From Aegilops tauschii subsp. strangulata (taxonomy: Eukaryota > Streptophyta > Magnoliopsida > Poales > Poaceae): a DNA stretch of 64,000 nucleotides. Positions 46,100 through 59,374 of this stretch are shown piece by piece. The DNA is taken from positions 505,702,601-505,766,600 of the forward strand of contig NC_053035.3 in the NCBI RefSeq assembly GCF_002575655.3. Reading direction: 5' to 3'. The position numbers and the translations under genes were made by a program. The notes under the pieces were generated by a model. The model was not told the DNA's origin, did no database searches, and saw only the letters and a list, made by a program, of their open reading frames with translations. Each line of letters starts with the position of its first letter. Position 1 is the first letter of the stretch.

Positions 46100-48775
46100 C
46101 ATCTCCACCGTCCATTCGTAACCACGTTCCTTCACACAGGCCACCGCTTTCTCATTCCGCCAGGAAAATTCAAATATTTCGCTGGCGTATCTTCGTGATT
46201 AAATGATATGGAGTATCAAAGTATCTTCATGTTTTTGGATAGAAGTTTCTACTTGCCGCCCCTCTTCTGTTTACATGCATACAGAGCAGAGATACGGTGG
46301 CGTCAAAGCTTGCCGATTATGGCACTACACAACGGGATGGCAGTTCATCTCGAGATCAAATAGATTGTGGTAATTCATTATTGGTTTGATTATGGAAGGA
46401 AAATCAGACGTATTTTGAACGTTGCTGCCATAGAGATCCAGTCGTATATGGCATCCAATGTATTCCAGGTTGGGCATTAATTAGTTAGCAAATACTACCA
46501 TCGATTCGCCAGACTCAGTTTTCCTAACCAGTTTGCCATCTTTAACTGCATTCCTAATGTAATTGAGCTGGCGGTTTAACACAAAATCTATCAGAATGTG
46601 CGTACATGAATGAATTGGATCAAATTATGTATACACTGCATTGCGCTTCTCTCTCAGAAAAATTATGTGTTCCATCCAAGAATTTTTATTTTTGGACAAA
46701 TTAAGGTTTAAATAGTTTATCAATATAAAACTGCTATGAGATGGATGTACTAGTGAGCCCCTCAGTACAATCACTCTAGATCTAGGACAAAAAAGAACTC
46801 TAGAATGTACTCTATAGACGGCTCTGTCTTGTTCATCAATTTTTTTTTTCTATCATATGAGTGGTCTCGGGCAAGTATGAATTAGGCCCATGAATAGCGG
46901 GGCTTCAACTCCGGGTCGGGATCCAAAAAAAAACAAAGATGTGTATCTCCATAATACTATTATAAATTATAAAGTATATATGCCTAAGCCCAAGGTTTGC
47001 TCTAAACTTGGCCCCGGCCATTGTGCCTTCTCCCGATACAACAATCTTAATGTATTATCTAGGTGAGGTAACAAGGGATCAACAATAATAGATAAATTTT
47101 AGAAAAATGAAAACTTACTTCGTCAGATCTTCTCCGTGGTGTTCATCGAGCGCCATTTCCAAAGGGTCGGATAGCTTATTTCCTCCTAGATCCTAGAACC
47201 TTTCTTTCAGGATCTTAGATCTCGCCGGGGGAGATGCTACCGCCCATCCTCCTGGAGGTAGGGAGTAATGATCGATTGAAAGAACGACTGCTGAAACAAG
47301 GCCAATGATATGGCATAGATCGAGATTTAATTGCAAGACATCATGGATGGTGCCAATTCTAGTATGATATTTAGCATAGTGTGATGCCTCCGAACGATAG
47401 GCGCCATCGTCTGGAGAGATTGGTTTTCATTGGAGGTTGTGGCGGCGGAAAATTAGGTTAGCAAAAGCCTATGAAGGGTATGGATCATCTACGGTATAGA
47501 GGTGCCATGCGCTCGCTTGCTATTGACAAGAACCTCAAGATGACTGGTTTATATATTACGGAAGATGAGGGGTGGGGTAGAGATCACCCGAGGAGGCCGT
47601 GGCGGTGGGAAATTAGGTCAACAAAACAACATGAGAGGATAGGAAGGAATATGAGACATTTAAGATATTAAATTGTATAGAACCAACTAACTCATAGCCG
47701 GGCCGAGGAATATGTAATCGTGGGCTATTACATAAGGCTATGTTATACTTAACTGCAATTTAGGCCTAATAATTTAGTGTTCTCGAAAGTAATAATTGGC
47801 CCAAACAATGTTGCTCATATGGCTAGTTCTAAAAATGGCCTTGTATTCTTAATTTATTTGCGACGCTTGTTCAGCGTATCTGGTGCACCTGGTCAATTAG
47901 TGTTGCTGGTGCACCAGACCCCGGTTGCACATTCAAAAATAAAAATTCTGAAAAGCATTAGTGCATGATACAACATCATTCGATGTTGTCACAAAATTTC
48001 ATATCAAAATTTGAAACATTGCACGAGATACAAAAATGAGTTATTTGACATCAATGCGATAATGGACCAATTGGATCTTCTTCCTTTTTGTTTTTGAGCT
48101 TAAAATCCTTGGATGTGCAAGGAAATAGTGGTATGTTAATTTGGATCCTTTGGTGCGAATTCAGACAATCGCCTCATAGTAAAAATAATAATAATGGGTC
48201 TTAGCATCGCTCAGCTGAGAATTAATAGTTATTTTTGTTTTAACATGCATCACTTTATAGTTAGCATGAACAAGTTAGCAGCGGCTAAAAGAATTTGAAA
48301 GAATTGTTTAGGATAAAGATACTCACACAAATGGGCTGCTGTTGGGCCTCTTTTCCATATCTCTCAGTTCACAGAGATTTTTGCTAAATCTCAGTAGATT
48401 GCGTCTGATAACGCTGGCCATCTTTTATTATTATATTTTCTAATTCTTAAATTAAGTAATAAAAATAGAGAAATAAGTACGGAATAATATTTTTGTCGAA
48501 TGCAAAGATTTTTCTTCAAAAACATCTATTAGGCTTGCACTGGCTTGGACCAGATATGGTACGAGGAATGTCCCCCATGCTGAACGGGCCATGATTGAAT
48601 GCAACAAGACGTAACCGGCCACACACCCGGCAATGCAGCATATGCATATCCTAGGCTCTCGCATCCACACAATTGGTATATATGTAGCCTATTGCGATCA
48701 CGGGAGCTCGTGACGTAGCACCGGCTCGACTCTGGCGCGGTAGTCTAGGCTGACCCTGTACTATAGATACCGCAT
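46100..48775. other. Unassigned intergenic sequence
   Basis: No gene, terminal repeat or known repeat family was identified with confidence. 47110-47660 has retroposon-like phrases (GATCTCGCCGGGGGAGATGC) and GGAAAATTAGGT.A.CAAAA recurs at 47449 and 47610. 48230-48700 is AT-rich spacer. Confidence 0.4.
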
Positions 48776-49735
48776 GATTTTCTTTCTTGGTGCTTTTTCT
48801 TATCAATTTTTCATTGTTTTATTAAGATTTTCTCTGGTTTTTTTGAACCTTTTTTTCCATTTTCCTTTTTCTTTGATTTTATTCATTTCTGCTTCTTTCT
48901 TCAGTTCTTTGTTCTTTCCTTTAATTTTCATTTTTTCCTTTCTATTCAACAGAAGTCTACATTTTTCTACACATTGTAAATTTTTTGTACGCACTAGGGA
49001 CTAGTTTTTATACACATTTAACATTTTTCTAATACATGTATATTTTTTTTGAAATACATGTTTTGATGTAAAAAAATTCACACACATTTTATCTTTTTCG
49101 TATATATCTTACATACTTGCATAAAAGTGTCACATTTTTCAAATACAAGGTTAAAATTTTGTCAAATAAATGCTTTTGTAAATAAAAAAATGAATACATG
49201 TTGAACCTTTCTCAAACACACGTTGAAACATTTTGTTTATTGAACAACACGTTTTTCTAATAGGTGAACATTTTTTACATTGCACAAACATTTTTAAATT
49301 GAAATCCATGAATATTTTTTAAACATAATGTAAATTTTTTTGACGGTACGGAACTTTTTGATGAATTACGGGAACTTTTTACATAGTATAAACATACCAA
49401 AATATTCATGTACATAATTTTGAAATAACTGAATACTTTATAATGTCACAAACATTTTTTAATGGTATCAACATTTTAAAAAAATAATGGTAACAAATTA
49501 CTTACACTGCGTTAACATTTTGCATATTTGCATTGAACATTTCAAACGTTTCTATGAAAGTTTACTAAATTATTTTTGGGAATATATGTATTTAGAATAT
49601 CTCAAAATATGGAAAAAAAGAGTAAAATATTAAGAAACATGTATCCAACAAAACTGGTAAATTAACACTTCTGGGCTACCGCACTTAGGATGCTCCAGAA
49701 GACAGGGCATACCTCTATCTCGCTATAAGCAAGAC

Positions 49736-50537
49736 TAAGGGCGTGTTCGGTAGGCCTCCAGCTTCTCAACTTGTCAACTCCAGATCAGGAGCCTAGTCGA
49801 ACGGTCTAAAACCTTGCTATGGGAGTGAGAAGCTGGCTATGAGCGCATGCAGTGCAAAATCGGCGGAGTCGTGGAGTTGGATTAATCGAGCTCCCAGAAA
49901 TCGAAATCGAATGAGCTGGAGTTTGACAGCGATTGCCACCGCCAAGTGAACATCGGGCATACTGATTCCAGCTCATCCTGCACGGCCGCTCTATATATCC
50001 CCACGTTCTCTAGCGAGGAGTCCAATGAGCCCATTGATCATACAAGTAGCCGGTCGCCGCCATCCCCGCTCGCTGCCTGCCGTCTCTATTGTCCTCCGCC
50101 GCCGCCGTTCCAATCCGCTAGGAGCAGCGTGCGCGGGAGCAACGGCCGCCGCTCCCATCCCTGACTCCCGACGACCTCGATGTCCTCCTCGACGGGGAAA
50201 AGATAGAAGCTTGTCCCTGTGGCCTCGCCGGATCCATAGGAGGTCGGTTCGGCGACCATGGCTACCCCCAACCCAACCCTGACTTGCAGCTCTCCTGCAT
50301 CGCTCATCCCTCGGTCCGCGATGTGCTTCGTTCACCAGGAGATGGTGAGATAGATGGGCTATGCATGGGCCAGATTCGTTGTTTGTGGGCTTCCAGCCTG
50401 TTGGATCGATTTTAGCAAGAAGCTAGCACACCCAACAGAATGCTCGCTCCGGGAGTTGACGACAGAAGCTGGCTGCTGGCTACCGGCGACGGAGTTGAGG
50501 ATTTAGCTGCCGTGGAGGACTACCGAGCAGGCCCTAA
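49736..50537. mobile_element. Harbinger/Tourist-type DNA element, 796 bp, TAA target duplication
   Basis: The ends are GGGCGTGTTCGGTAG at 49739 and, reversed at the right end (50534), GGGCCTGCTCGGTAG. TAA flanks both sides (49736-49738 and 50535-50537). Copy B of the duplication has no insertion at this place (53729-53755), so the boundaries are supported by an empty site. The interior is GC-rich around 49980-50330 with a 114-codon minus-strand frame that I cannot assign, and includes no recognised transposase. Confidence 0.82.
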
Positions 50538-50959
50538 GAGACCCTACCGTGTTCCCGAAGCTATACGGGGCCGTCACCCATTAGTAAGGAGGTGGACATT
50601 GTTCAGTCTGCAGACTTCTGCATGGTTTCCTATGGTTTTTTCATTATTATTTTTTGTTGTGTTTTCTCCCATTTTTGTTTTCTTGTCCTTTTATCTTCTT
50701 TTTCTCAAAGACACATTAAGCATTTTTGGAGAACACATTAAACAATTTGCGCACAGACGTTGATTATTTTTCTAATAACATTAAACATTTATTTAATACA
50801 TGTTAAATATATTTCCAGATAAATATTTATTTTTTGGATATATACTTAATTTTCTAATGCATATTAGAAAATTACATATATGCTCAACAGTTTTGAATGC
50901 GCATTGAACTTCTTTAATATATTTTAACAATTGCACGATGCAATTTTTTTGAATGCATT

Positions 50960-51297
50960 CTTTCCTTGCTGAAGGTGATGGATTGGAGTTCGGCTTTGGG
51001 ATGTCAATCTGGAGTTTAACCTTGTGTTGGACTCACCATCATCGGTGCACGTGCGGCGATTTTTTTTCTCAAGGCGTAGCTCAGGCTTGTGTATTTTTTG
51101 TTTTGCTATAGTCTTGTAACTTAGTGGTAGTGGTTATCTGGTGGAGTAACTGTCGTGAGGCATGTGGCCTCAGGTTTTCTTTTCGCTTTATTTTCGGGTC
51201 AATGTTGTCGTTAGCTGAATTTTGCATTCTTAATAACATATTATCTGCATCATCCTAATGCAGAGGCCGGGGGTTATCCTCTTTTCGATAAAAAAAC
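50960..51297 (+). mobile_element. 5'-truncated LINE-type retroposon tail, plus strand
   Basis: Ends AATGCAGAGGCCGGGGGTTA then TCCTCTTTTCGATAAAAAAA. The upstream 300 bp has GGTGGAGTAACTGTCGTGAG and GCGGCGATTTTTTTTCTC, typical of grass LINE 3' regions. The same tail occurs on the minus strand at 7797. It is absent from copy B, so it arrived after the duplication. Confidence 0.7.
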
Positions 51298-53159
51298 ACG
51301 GTGCAAATTTTATAACACAATGCAAACATTTCTTTATACAAGGTGACATTTTTTATATGTCACGAACATGGGTTCAACAATTTGATAATTTGTTTAGAAA
51401 ATGATGAGCATTTTTAAATATTATTATGAATAATTTTATAATCGTGCAAATATTTTTTGATTGTCCTGAACATTTTCATAATGGTACGAACATTTATCTT
51501 TAAATGCCACAAACAATTCTTAAAATTTTGACCATTTCTTTGAATGATATGAACAATTTCTTAATGAGCCTTTTTTAAATGGTGAACATTTACTTCAATA
51601 TTTCGTTAAACAAATATGAAATTTATTTTTCATAACACTTCTAAAATAGAAAAAAATGTGTGCGCACATAGAAATTGAAAAATATTATTAATATATTTTG
51701 TTTTAACTCTTGCATTGATGCGCTTTGCTCGCTAGCTCCCGTTCCCTGTTGGCTCTGGTCGAATACGGCGAAGTTGTAGGTGAGGCAAGCATCTACCTCG
51801 CTAAAAGCTAAACATAGGGCCTCCCGCCTCAATATCCGCAATAGATTTGATCCCAGGGTGGAACAATTTAATACAAGTAGCATATCTTTTCGCATAATTG
51901 TTCTAGAGCTTTTAAATATTGAAATTGCAATAGAAAGAAGGTGCAACTTGCCAGTACAAAATAATTTTAACCTAGAATAATTTTTTTATTATAATCTACA
52001 TCACCAAATAAATACTTAGCCCACATCTTTCTAAATGTGCTAGTATCCACTCCTTCGCATGAACTTCAAGCCACTAGATGCAGGAATAAGTAAAAAAGCA
52101 CAAGACATGAATCGAAAAAATTACTCGAAGTTATAGAGATTCTTTTTAGGAAATTAAAACCCGCAATAGGTTTGAAAGATGCCCGCTCTCCCATGCAAGT
52201 AAAGGATGTAATTTGTGATAATGAAAACAAAGATAAAGAACATAGAAGACTAACTTTCCAAAGCATAGAATATTTCGTTCACACCATGTTTTGTCGACCA
52301 ACATAGAACGAGTCATGATAATCACGAACATATGTTTGGATCTAGAATGTTACATCTATACACAGGAGCTAGCAAACATGCAATTAATTGATGAAAAATA
52401 CAAGCTTTATGACTCATCGGCAAAATCTTAGTAGACCTACAACTTGTCGACAAAACTCTAAAAGTTTATGATAGCGTGCACTCGTTACTTTGCACAAAAT
52501 ATATCACGTGAACTATATCATCCATCAACGTAATTGGTGAAAATGATAAATTGGACATATGAGGAGATAGCCTCTTTGTCCTTGAAATCACCGGATACTT
52601 GGGTATGGAAACCATAGCTCTTGATGACAATTCAACTGTGTTAAGACACTCGGAATCCACAAAAATTGTCTAGTTGATGACCCATAGGGTAACCATGCCT
52701 TGCTATATTAGAAAAAAGAGAAGACAATGTATGTTTTATGACTTAGTATGTGTAATACTACACATGAGATCTTTGGATATTACGAAACAATCATTATTTT
52801 GATGGTACAATTTGGTTCTTACGAATCTTGGAACTTGCATATCTTACATTAGAACTTGGCACTGTATACTACTTACATACATGCACCGGTGGGTGGACAT
52901 ACTTGGTAATATCACGACCATACATATGTAGCTTGCGTGTGGACGATCGATCGAGATAGATGCATGCATACATTGGAAGAAGAAGAATAAAGAAAGAAGA
53001 CTTGTATACGTGCTAGGTACGTACGTGGCAGGTTGACTCTGGCTGCAGGGAGGGTCATGCATGCATGATAGGGGAGGACGATCCGTCGTGTCGTTGCAAT
53101 AAAACCCGTACTGGCCAACTTACTTCCTCCTAAATGTCCTCGACAGGATGGTTAACACC

Positions 53160-56100
53160 TATTTATACAAGTCTTAGACTTTTCAAATACATACTTAATT
53201 GATCGAATGCTTAACATATATTCTATTTGTTTTTGTAAAAAAAGAATTGAATATATATTAAACATTTTTCAACCACACGTCAAAATATATGTTTTATGGA
53301 AGGAAAACATTTTTTTACTATGCAAAATTTTCTACATTGCATAAACGTTTTTTTATAAATGGCCTGTGCATATTTTCAAAACCCATGCAATGTACACTAA
53401 TTTGAATTTTAGAGAACATTTTTAATGAAAACTCATAGACATTTTTTAAAATGTGAATGCTTTTTAATGTCACACAAATTTTTTAATAGTATCAACATTT
53501 TTTCAAAAACTGAGGTAACAAAATAGTTACACTGCATTAATATTTTATCTTATTTGCATGGAACATATTTTAGTTATTTAAGTAGGTTCACTAAATTATT
53601 TTTTGGAATATATGTATTTAGGAAAAATGAAAAATACAAAACAAACTAAACTAGTAAATTAATACTACCAGGCTACCGCACATACGATGCTCCCTAAGAC
53701 AGGGCATATCTCTATCTCGCTATAAGCGAGACAAATACACGCCCTATTGTGTTCCCGAACAAGCATTCGCCTTTGACGATGCTATAGGGACCGATTCCCA
53801 TTATCAAGGAGGCGAACACTTTGTGCGGTACAGTTCTACGGACTTCTGCATGGTTTTGGAAAGGCTTAGTCTGGGTTTTTCCTTTTTTTCATGTTTTTTT
53901 ACCAATTTAATGGTTTATCAGTTTTTCGTACTTGGTTTGTCTGTTGTGTTCCCCCTTTTTTAGTTTTCCTTGTTCTTTTATTCTTATTTTTCTCAAAGAC
54001 ACATTGAACAATTTATTAATACATGTTAAACATTTCTCACACACACGTTGATTACCTTTTGAATACACATTGAACATTTATTTACTACATGTTAAATATA
54101 TTTTCAGAGAGATGTTTAATATTTCGGACAAAACTTAATGTTTTTAATACACATTAACAACATCAGATATATGTTAAACATTTTTCCAATGCGTGTTTTA
54201 CATTGTTTAATATATGTTGAACAACTTTATGTTACACAGTGAAAAATTAATGATACATTACGATCATTTCCTTATACATGGTGAACATTTTCGATATGTC
54301 ACGAACATGTTTTCAGCAATTGAATGAACAGTTCTTATAAATTTCATGCACTTTTTAAAATATTGTTAAGAACAAGTTTTAAACGTTTGAATATTTCTTG
54401 ATTGTCATCAAAACATGTTTTTAAGTGCTACATACATTTTTATTTAAATTCCATGAATAATTTCTCAAATATGAACATTTCTTTAAATAATTATTATTAG
54501 TTGTACGAACAATTCTGCAGGAACCTTTTTTCAAATGGTGAATATTTGATAATTGTTTTTGAAATATATCTGTTATAACACTTTTAAGAATGAAAATAAA
54601 AATGGGTGGAAAATAAAATTGAAAATATTATGCGTACGTTTTGTTTAACTGTGCATAGATTTGTTATATGCTCGCTAGATCTCGTTCCCTCTTGGGCCTG
54701 GCCCAATACAGTGAAGTTGTCGGCGAGGCGGGAATCTGCCTCGCTTAAAGCGAAACATAACGCCACCCACGTCAACATCCGCAACAGATTTAATCCCAGG
54801 GTACCACAATTTAATACATGTTGCATATCTTTTTGTACAATTATTCTACAGCTTCGGAATATTGAAATTACAATAGAAAGCATCCGCGAAGTATGAAATA
54901 ATTCTAACCTAGAAATTCATTTTTATTATAACCTAATTTAAAATAAAAATACTTAGCCCACATATTTCTAAATGTGCTAGTATCCATTCCTTTTTTTTGC
55001 GGGGAACTAGTATCCATTCCTTCACATGAACTTCGGACCACTAGCAGTAGAAACAAGTAAAAATCATAAGAAATGAACTGATTTTTTACTCGAAGCAATA
55101 AATATTCTTTTTATGAAATTACAACTCGCACTGGGCAAGAAAAAGGCTCAGTTCCGGTGGCTCTCTCTCCCATGCGAAGTAAAGGATGGAATTTATGATA
55201 AATGAGAAATCAACAAAAAACATAGAAGAATAATATTTGAAAGCTTATAATATTTTGTGCATACCATGTTTCGTGGACCAACACAGAAAGAATCATGATA
55301 ATCACGATAATCTGCTTGTATCCAGAACATTGCAACTATATCCGGGAACTAGCACACACGCAATTAATTGATGAATAATACAAGCTTTATGACTCATCGG
55401 CTAAATCTTTGTAGGCTGGCAACTTGTAGACAAAACTCTAAAGTTTAGGATAGCGTGCACTCGTTACTTTGCACAATATATATAACGTGAATTATATCAT
55501 ATATCCACGTAATCGATGAGAATGGTAAATTGGACATATGAGATAACCTCTTTGTCTTTGAAATCACCGTTTACTTTGGTATGAAAACCATAATTGTTCA
55601 TACCAATTCAATTATGTTAACACCCTCGGAATCCACGGAAATTGTGCAATCGATGACCCATAGGGTAACCATGCCCTGCTATATCTTTCCTACTTATAAA
55701 GACTGGAGTTGGTGGTGAATTCACATGTGGGGCCATATACAAATTAAAAAAATGCACTTCTACCCACATCTGAGACTAGCAACCATCTAAAGATATCCAA
55801 TAAATAAATATTACTTTTTTCTCAGTGTGAGACGTACCGAAATAAACAAATACACCGTGACCGTAATATGAGAACAATACTCTCATAAAAACACAAATTA
55901 TAAATGCATACGACTCCAATTCAAAATCATGGTCTTGATTTTAATTTCTCTGCCCAACCAATTCTTTCAGTTCTATATCATAGCGAAGACGTCGTACACA
56001 TTGCAATTTCATTGTGGTCATATACGTTGTCCTCCTACCGGATCACATCATTAGGAGAATGATGTGATGGACAAGACCCAAACTATAAGCGTAGCCTATG

Positions 56101-57270
56101 ATCGTATCAAGTTTATTGCTATCATTTTCTGCATGTCAAGTATCTGTTCATATGACCATGAGATCATGCAACTCACTGACACCGGAGGAGTACCTTGTGT
56201 GTATCAAAAGTCGTAACGTAACTAGGTGACTATAAAGATGCTCTACACGTATCTCCGAGGGTGTCTGTTGAGTTGGCATGGATCAAGACTGGGATTTGTC
56301 ACTCCGTATGACGGAGAGGTATCTTGGGGCCCACTCGGTAATACGGCATCACAATGAGCTTGCAAGCAGTGTGATTAAGGAGTTAGCCACGGGATCTTGT
56401 ATTACAGAACGATTAAAGAGACTTGCCGGTAACGAGATTGAACTAGGTATGGAGATACCAACGATCGAATCTCGGGCAAGTAAAATACCGATGGACAAAG
56501 GGAACTGCATACGGGATTAGCTGAATCCTTGGCATCGAGGTTCGACCGATAAAGATCTTCGTAGAATATGTAGGAACCAATATGGACATCTAGGTCCCGC
56601 TATTGGTTATTGACCGTAGAGGTGTCTCGGTCATGTCTTCATAGTTCTCGAACCCGCAGGGTCTACACACTTAACATTTGGTGACGATCTAAGTATAGTT
56701 GAGTTATTATGTTGGTGACCGAAGGTTGTTCGCAATTTTGTGAAATTGAATGGTCAATTTGTAAAATTTCATGAACATTTTTTAATTATTTATATGAACA
56801 ATTCTTTAAAATTTAGGATATTTTTTGATTGTCATGAACATTATTAATTCTAAGAGGATTTATTTTAAATGCCATGAACATTTTTAAATTATGATTTTTT
56901 TGAATAATTATAAAACAATTTTAATGGTATGAACAATTCTGTCGGAAGCTTTGTTTTTAAATGTAAAAATTTATTATAATATTTAGTAAAACAGTTTTAT
57001 GTATCTGTTATAACACTTCTATAATCAGAAAGAAAGAGTGGACAAAAAATTGAAAAAAATATGTCTGGAGGGGCGGCGCCTGAAGGCGTGGCTGGGAGCT
57101 AGATCGCCCCCAGGGGCCAATCTAGCGCCGGTTCGCCCCTAGGCGGCTCTTTTTCGGCGCCCTGGGGGGCCGAACGGCTGAAGATGCTCTTAGGGGAGAA
57201 CGATTGATCAGGTGGGCCGCCGCTGTGTTGTTGCAATAAATCCCGTACTGGCCAGATTATTTTACGACAT
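53160..57270 (+). repeat. AT-rich tandem segmental duplication, copy B, with a partial third block
   Basis: Collinear with copy A (see its entry). The block at about 54420-54620 recurs again, truncated, at 56745-57050 (GAACAATTCT, TCTGTTATAACACTT), so part of the unit is present three times. An LTR fragment (56036-56731) interrupts it. Non-coding. Confidence 0.72.
56036..56731 (+). mobile_element. Doubly truncated Angela/BARE-type LTR fragment, plus strand
   Basis: Contains GATCACATCATTAGGAGAAT, ATGGACAAGACCCAAACT, TGGATCAAGACTGGGATTTG and CGTATGACGGAGAGGTATCT in the order of BARE/Angela LTRs. It lacks both the TGTTGG start and the CCCAACA end. The left break is a few bases after TCCTACC, the right break after GACCGAAGGTTGTTCG. 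An 80-codon frame at 56278 is LTR sequence, not a gene. Confidence 0.85.
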
Positions 57271-57279
57271 CTAACCACT

Positions 57280-57700
57280 CTTTATTGCATGGTAATCAAC
57301 ATAGCATCGTTTACAAGTAGGTTAATAGTATCATCTGGTGGTTCTTCCATCCACATTACATAACCTACCTCTAGCTTGACTGGCTAACCCATGAGCAACA
57401 ACATTAGCTTCTCTAGGAGTATGCTCGAAAATGGAGTGTTTGACAAAAAACTACCACAATTAGGGTTCGCGTCCCACAGAACTACTACTTTCAAAAAAGT
57501 GATTGATAACTATAAAAAATTGGAATCTCGTGACTAAAAACTACCACTTTCGGAAAATAGCCAGTTTAAAAGATTTAAATGTGTTTATGACATGCGGGGC
57601 CCGTCTGTCAGGGCTGACGTGGCGGGAAAGTCAACTCCGTTTATTTTGACTGTCATGTTGACCGTTATGACAGGCGGGGCCCACACGTCAGCACCAACCT
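57280..57700. other. Non-coding sequence, probable old MITE
   Basis: 57435-57560 contains GACAAAAAACTACCACAATT and GACTAAAAACTACCACTTTC, a direct repeat typical of a grass MITE family. GACAGGCGGGGCCCACACGT (57668) and ATGACATGCGGGGCCCGTCTG (57585) are repeated promoter-like phrases. No gene. Confidence 0.35.
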
Positions 57701-58363
57701 TCTGCTTCCTCCTCTTCTCCTTCTTGTTGGCATTTCCTCAAACACCTTACCAGCAGCAGAGCAGCACACCGGCATCAGCTCTTTTGACCGCAGCACAACG
57801 GCGAACAAGTAGAGCTCTGGCCCAGGCTCGGGTGGTGGCGTGCACCACCACCGACTGGCACCACGCGCATGCGAGTGCATGGAGACCACCGGCGGTGACG
57901 AGCTCGTGCGCCACTGCCATTGATGTTGGCATGGCCGTCCTCGCCTTTTAAGACGACTCCCCATTGCCTTCCCCTTCCCCGCGCCACCCTCTCGGCCACC
58001 GCCGCCGCCGCGGGGGCCAGGCACGCCCTCCTCTCGCGCGCCCCCTCCTCCTCCCTCTCCTTCGCCTCCCGCCGCCTAGCGCCCGCGGGGCCCCTCCGCG
58101 GCCGCGTCCCCGGCCGCTGCAACGACCATCGCGGTCGGCAACCGGCTCCCCGACGTGACGCTCTCCTACTTCGACTCCCCCGACGGCGAGCTGAAGACGG
58201 TGACGGTCCGCGACCTCACCGCGGGAAAGAATGTGGTCATGTTCGTAGTCCAGGGCGCGTTCACGACCACCTGCACCCAGAGGCACCTCCCGGGGTTCGT
58301 AGCCAGGGCGGGGGAGCTGCGCGCCAAGGGGGTGGACGCCGTGGCCTGCGTCTCCGTCAACGG

Positions 58364-59374
58364 ATCATTTGCGTCATCTTCTCGCTTCTTCTCCTCCCTA
58401 TCCACGTGCCAACGCAGGAGCTTTGCTACCTTAGGGTCCGCGAAATACCGCTGCAGACGAGGAGTGATCGGAAAGTACCACACCACTTTTCGAGGAGCTT
58501 TCTTCCTCTTCTTGTATCGAGTGACGCCGCACACCGGACATATGGTAGACTCCGCGTGCTCGTCCCGATAAATGATGCAATTGTTCATGCACACATGGTA
58601 TTTCACATGCGGTAAATCCAGAGGACACACGATTTTCTTCGCCTCCTCCAAACTGGTCGGGCACTTGTTCCCCTTGGGAAGATGTTCGTGCCAGAATGAC
58701 ATGTTCTCGTCGAAGCATGCGTCGGTCATTTTGTGTTTTACCTTCATCTCCAGAGCCATGAGCGTTACTTTCAGGCGGGTATCCTCGGGCCTGCATCCTT
58801 CATACAATGGAGTAACCGCGTCTAACTCAAGTTGATCCATCTTGGCTTTCTCTCGGGCGGCAGCTCTTGCGTTATCCGTCTGCTTGAGAAGCAGCTCTTG
58901 AATATGAGGGTCCTGCACCCAGCCCATCGATGGTCCAACGTCGTCTGCTCCGCCGGCATCATCATCTTCATGATCATGCCCGTCGTCTGCTCCGGCATCT
59001 TCCTCATCATCATGTCCTGCATCTTCTACATCATGACTGTGTACAGCATCACCGTCGTGATCATCTCCTGGGGATTCTTCGTCTTCTCGCCCGCCCGAGC
59101 CGCGGTGGTTGTCTTGCTGCCCTTCCTCATTTCTTGCCCGGCCCCCATGGACGACTTTGTAGTCATCTTCATCACCTTGCCACCGATAGCCATCCATGAA
59201 ACCACGCAAGAGCAGGTGGTCCCGCACCTGCCCGGATTCCGGGTCCGCAATAAGGCTCTTCAGCTTGCATCTTCGACACGGACATCTTATCTCCGTCTCG
59301 TTCTTTTGAAGCATCTCGGCCTTCGCGGACCTCAAAAACCTATTCACGATGCCTTCGGTCATCATGCGGACCAT
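58364..59374 (-). pseudogene. CACTA transposase (TNP2) N-terminal part, truncated
   Basis: From Met at 59374 (just after an acceptor-like CTACCCCGCAG) the frame is open to the junction. It has the transposase-associated zinc motif (IRCPCRRCKLKS, HLLLRGFMDGY), then a long Asp/His/Gly-rich acidic region. The TNP2 start follows: [82 protein letters not shown] and [18 protein letters not shown]. It ends there; the catalytic domain that normally follows is deleted. The reading frame by itself is well preserved, suggesting a fairly recent event. Confidence 0.88.

Larger units (their letters stand above)
49100..53130 (+). repeat. AT-rich tandem segmental duplication, copy A
   Basis: Ordered matches to copy B (53160-57270): GGCTACCGCAC and AAGACAGGGCAT with CTCTATCTCGCTATAAGC (49678-49731 with 53672-53729); GTTCCCGAA...AAGGAGG.G (50552-50592 with 53752-53812); GATTTGATCCCAGGGT and TGCAATAGAAAG (51845-51940 with 54790-54880); GATGACCCATAGGGTAACCA (52676 with 55650); CAATAAAACCCGTACTGGCC (53096 with 57234). 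Divergence is substantial. Non-coding; rich in AACATTTTT phrases. Confidence 0.78.

Noticed and set aside
56278..56520. 80-codon plus-strand ORF
   Set aside because: It lies wholly within the truncated Angela/BARE LTR fragment and corresponds to known LTR sequence.
57920..58615. 231-codon ORF across the peroxiredoxin-CACTA junction as a new fusion protein
   Set aside because: It keeps only the transit-peptide frame, then reads peroxiredoxin in a wrong frame and the CACTA in antisense.
58364..59374. Host gene for an acidic His/Asp-rich protein on the minus strand
   Set aside because: It has the transposase-associated zinc motif and TNP2 blocks and lies behind a CACTA terminal repeat.
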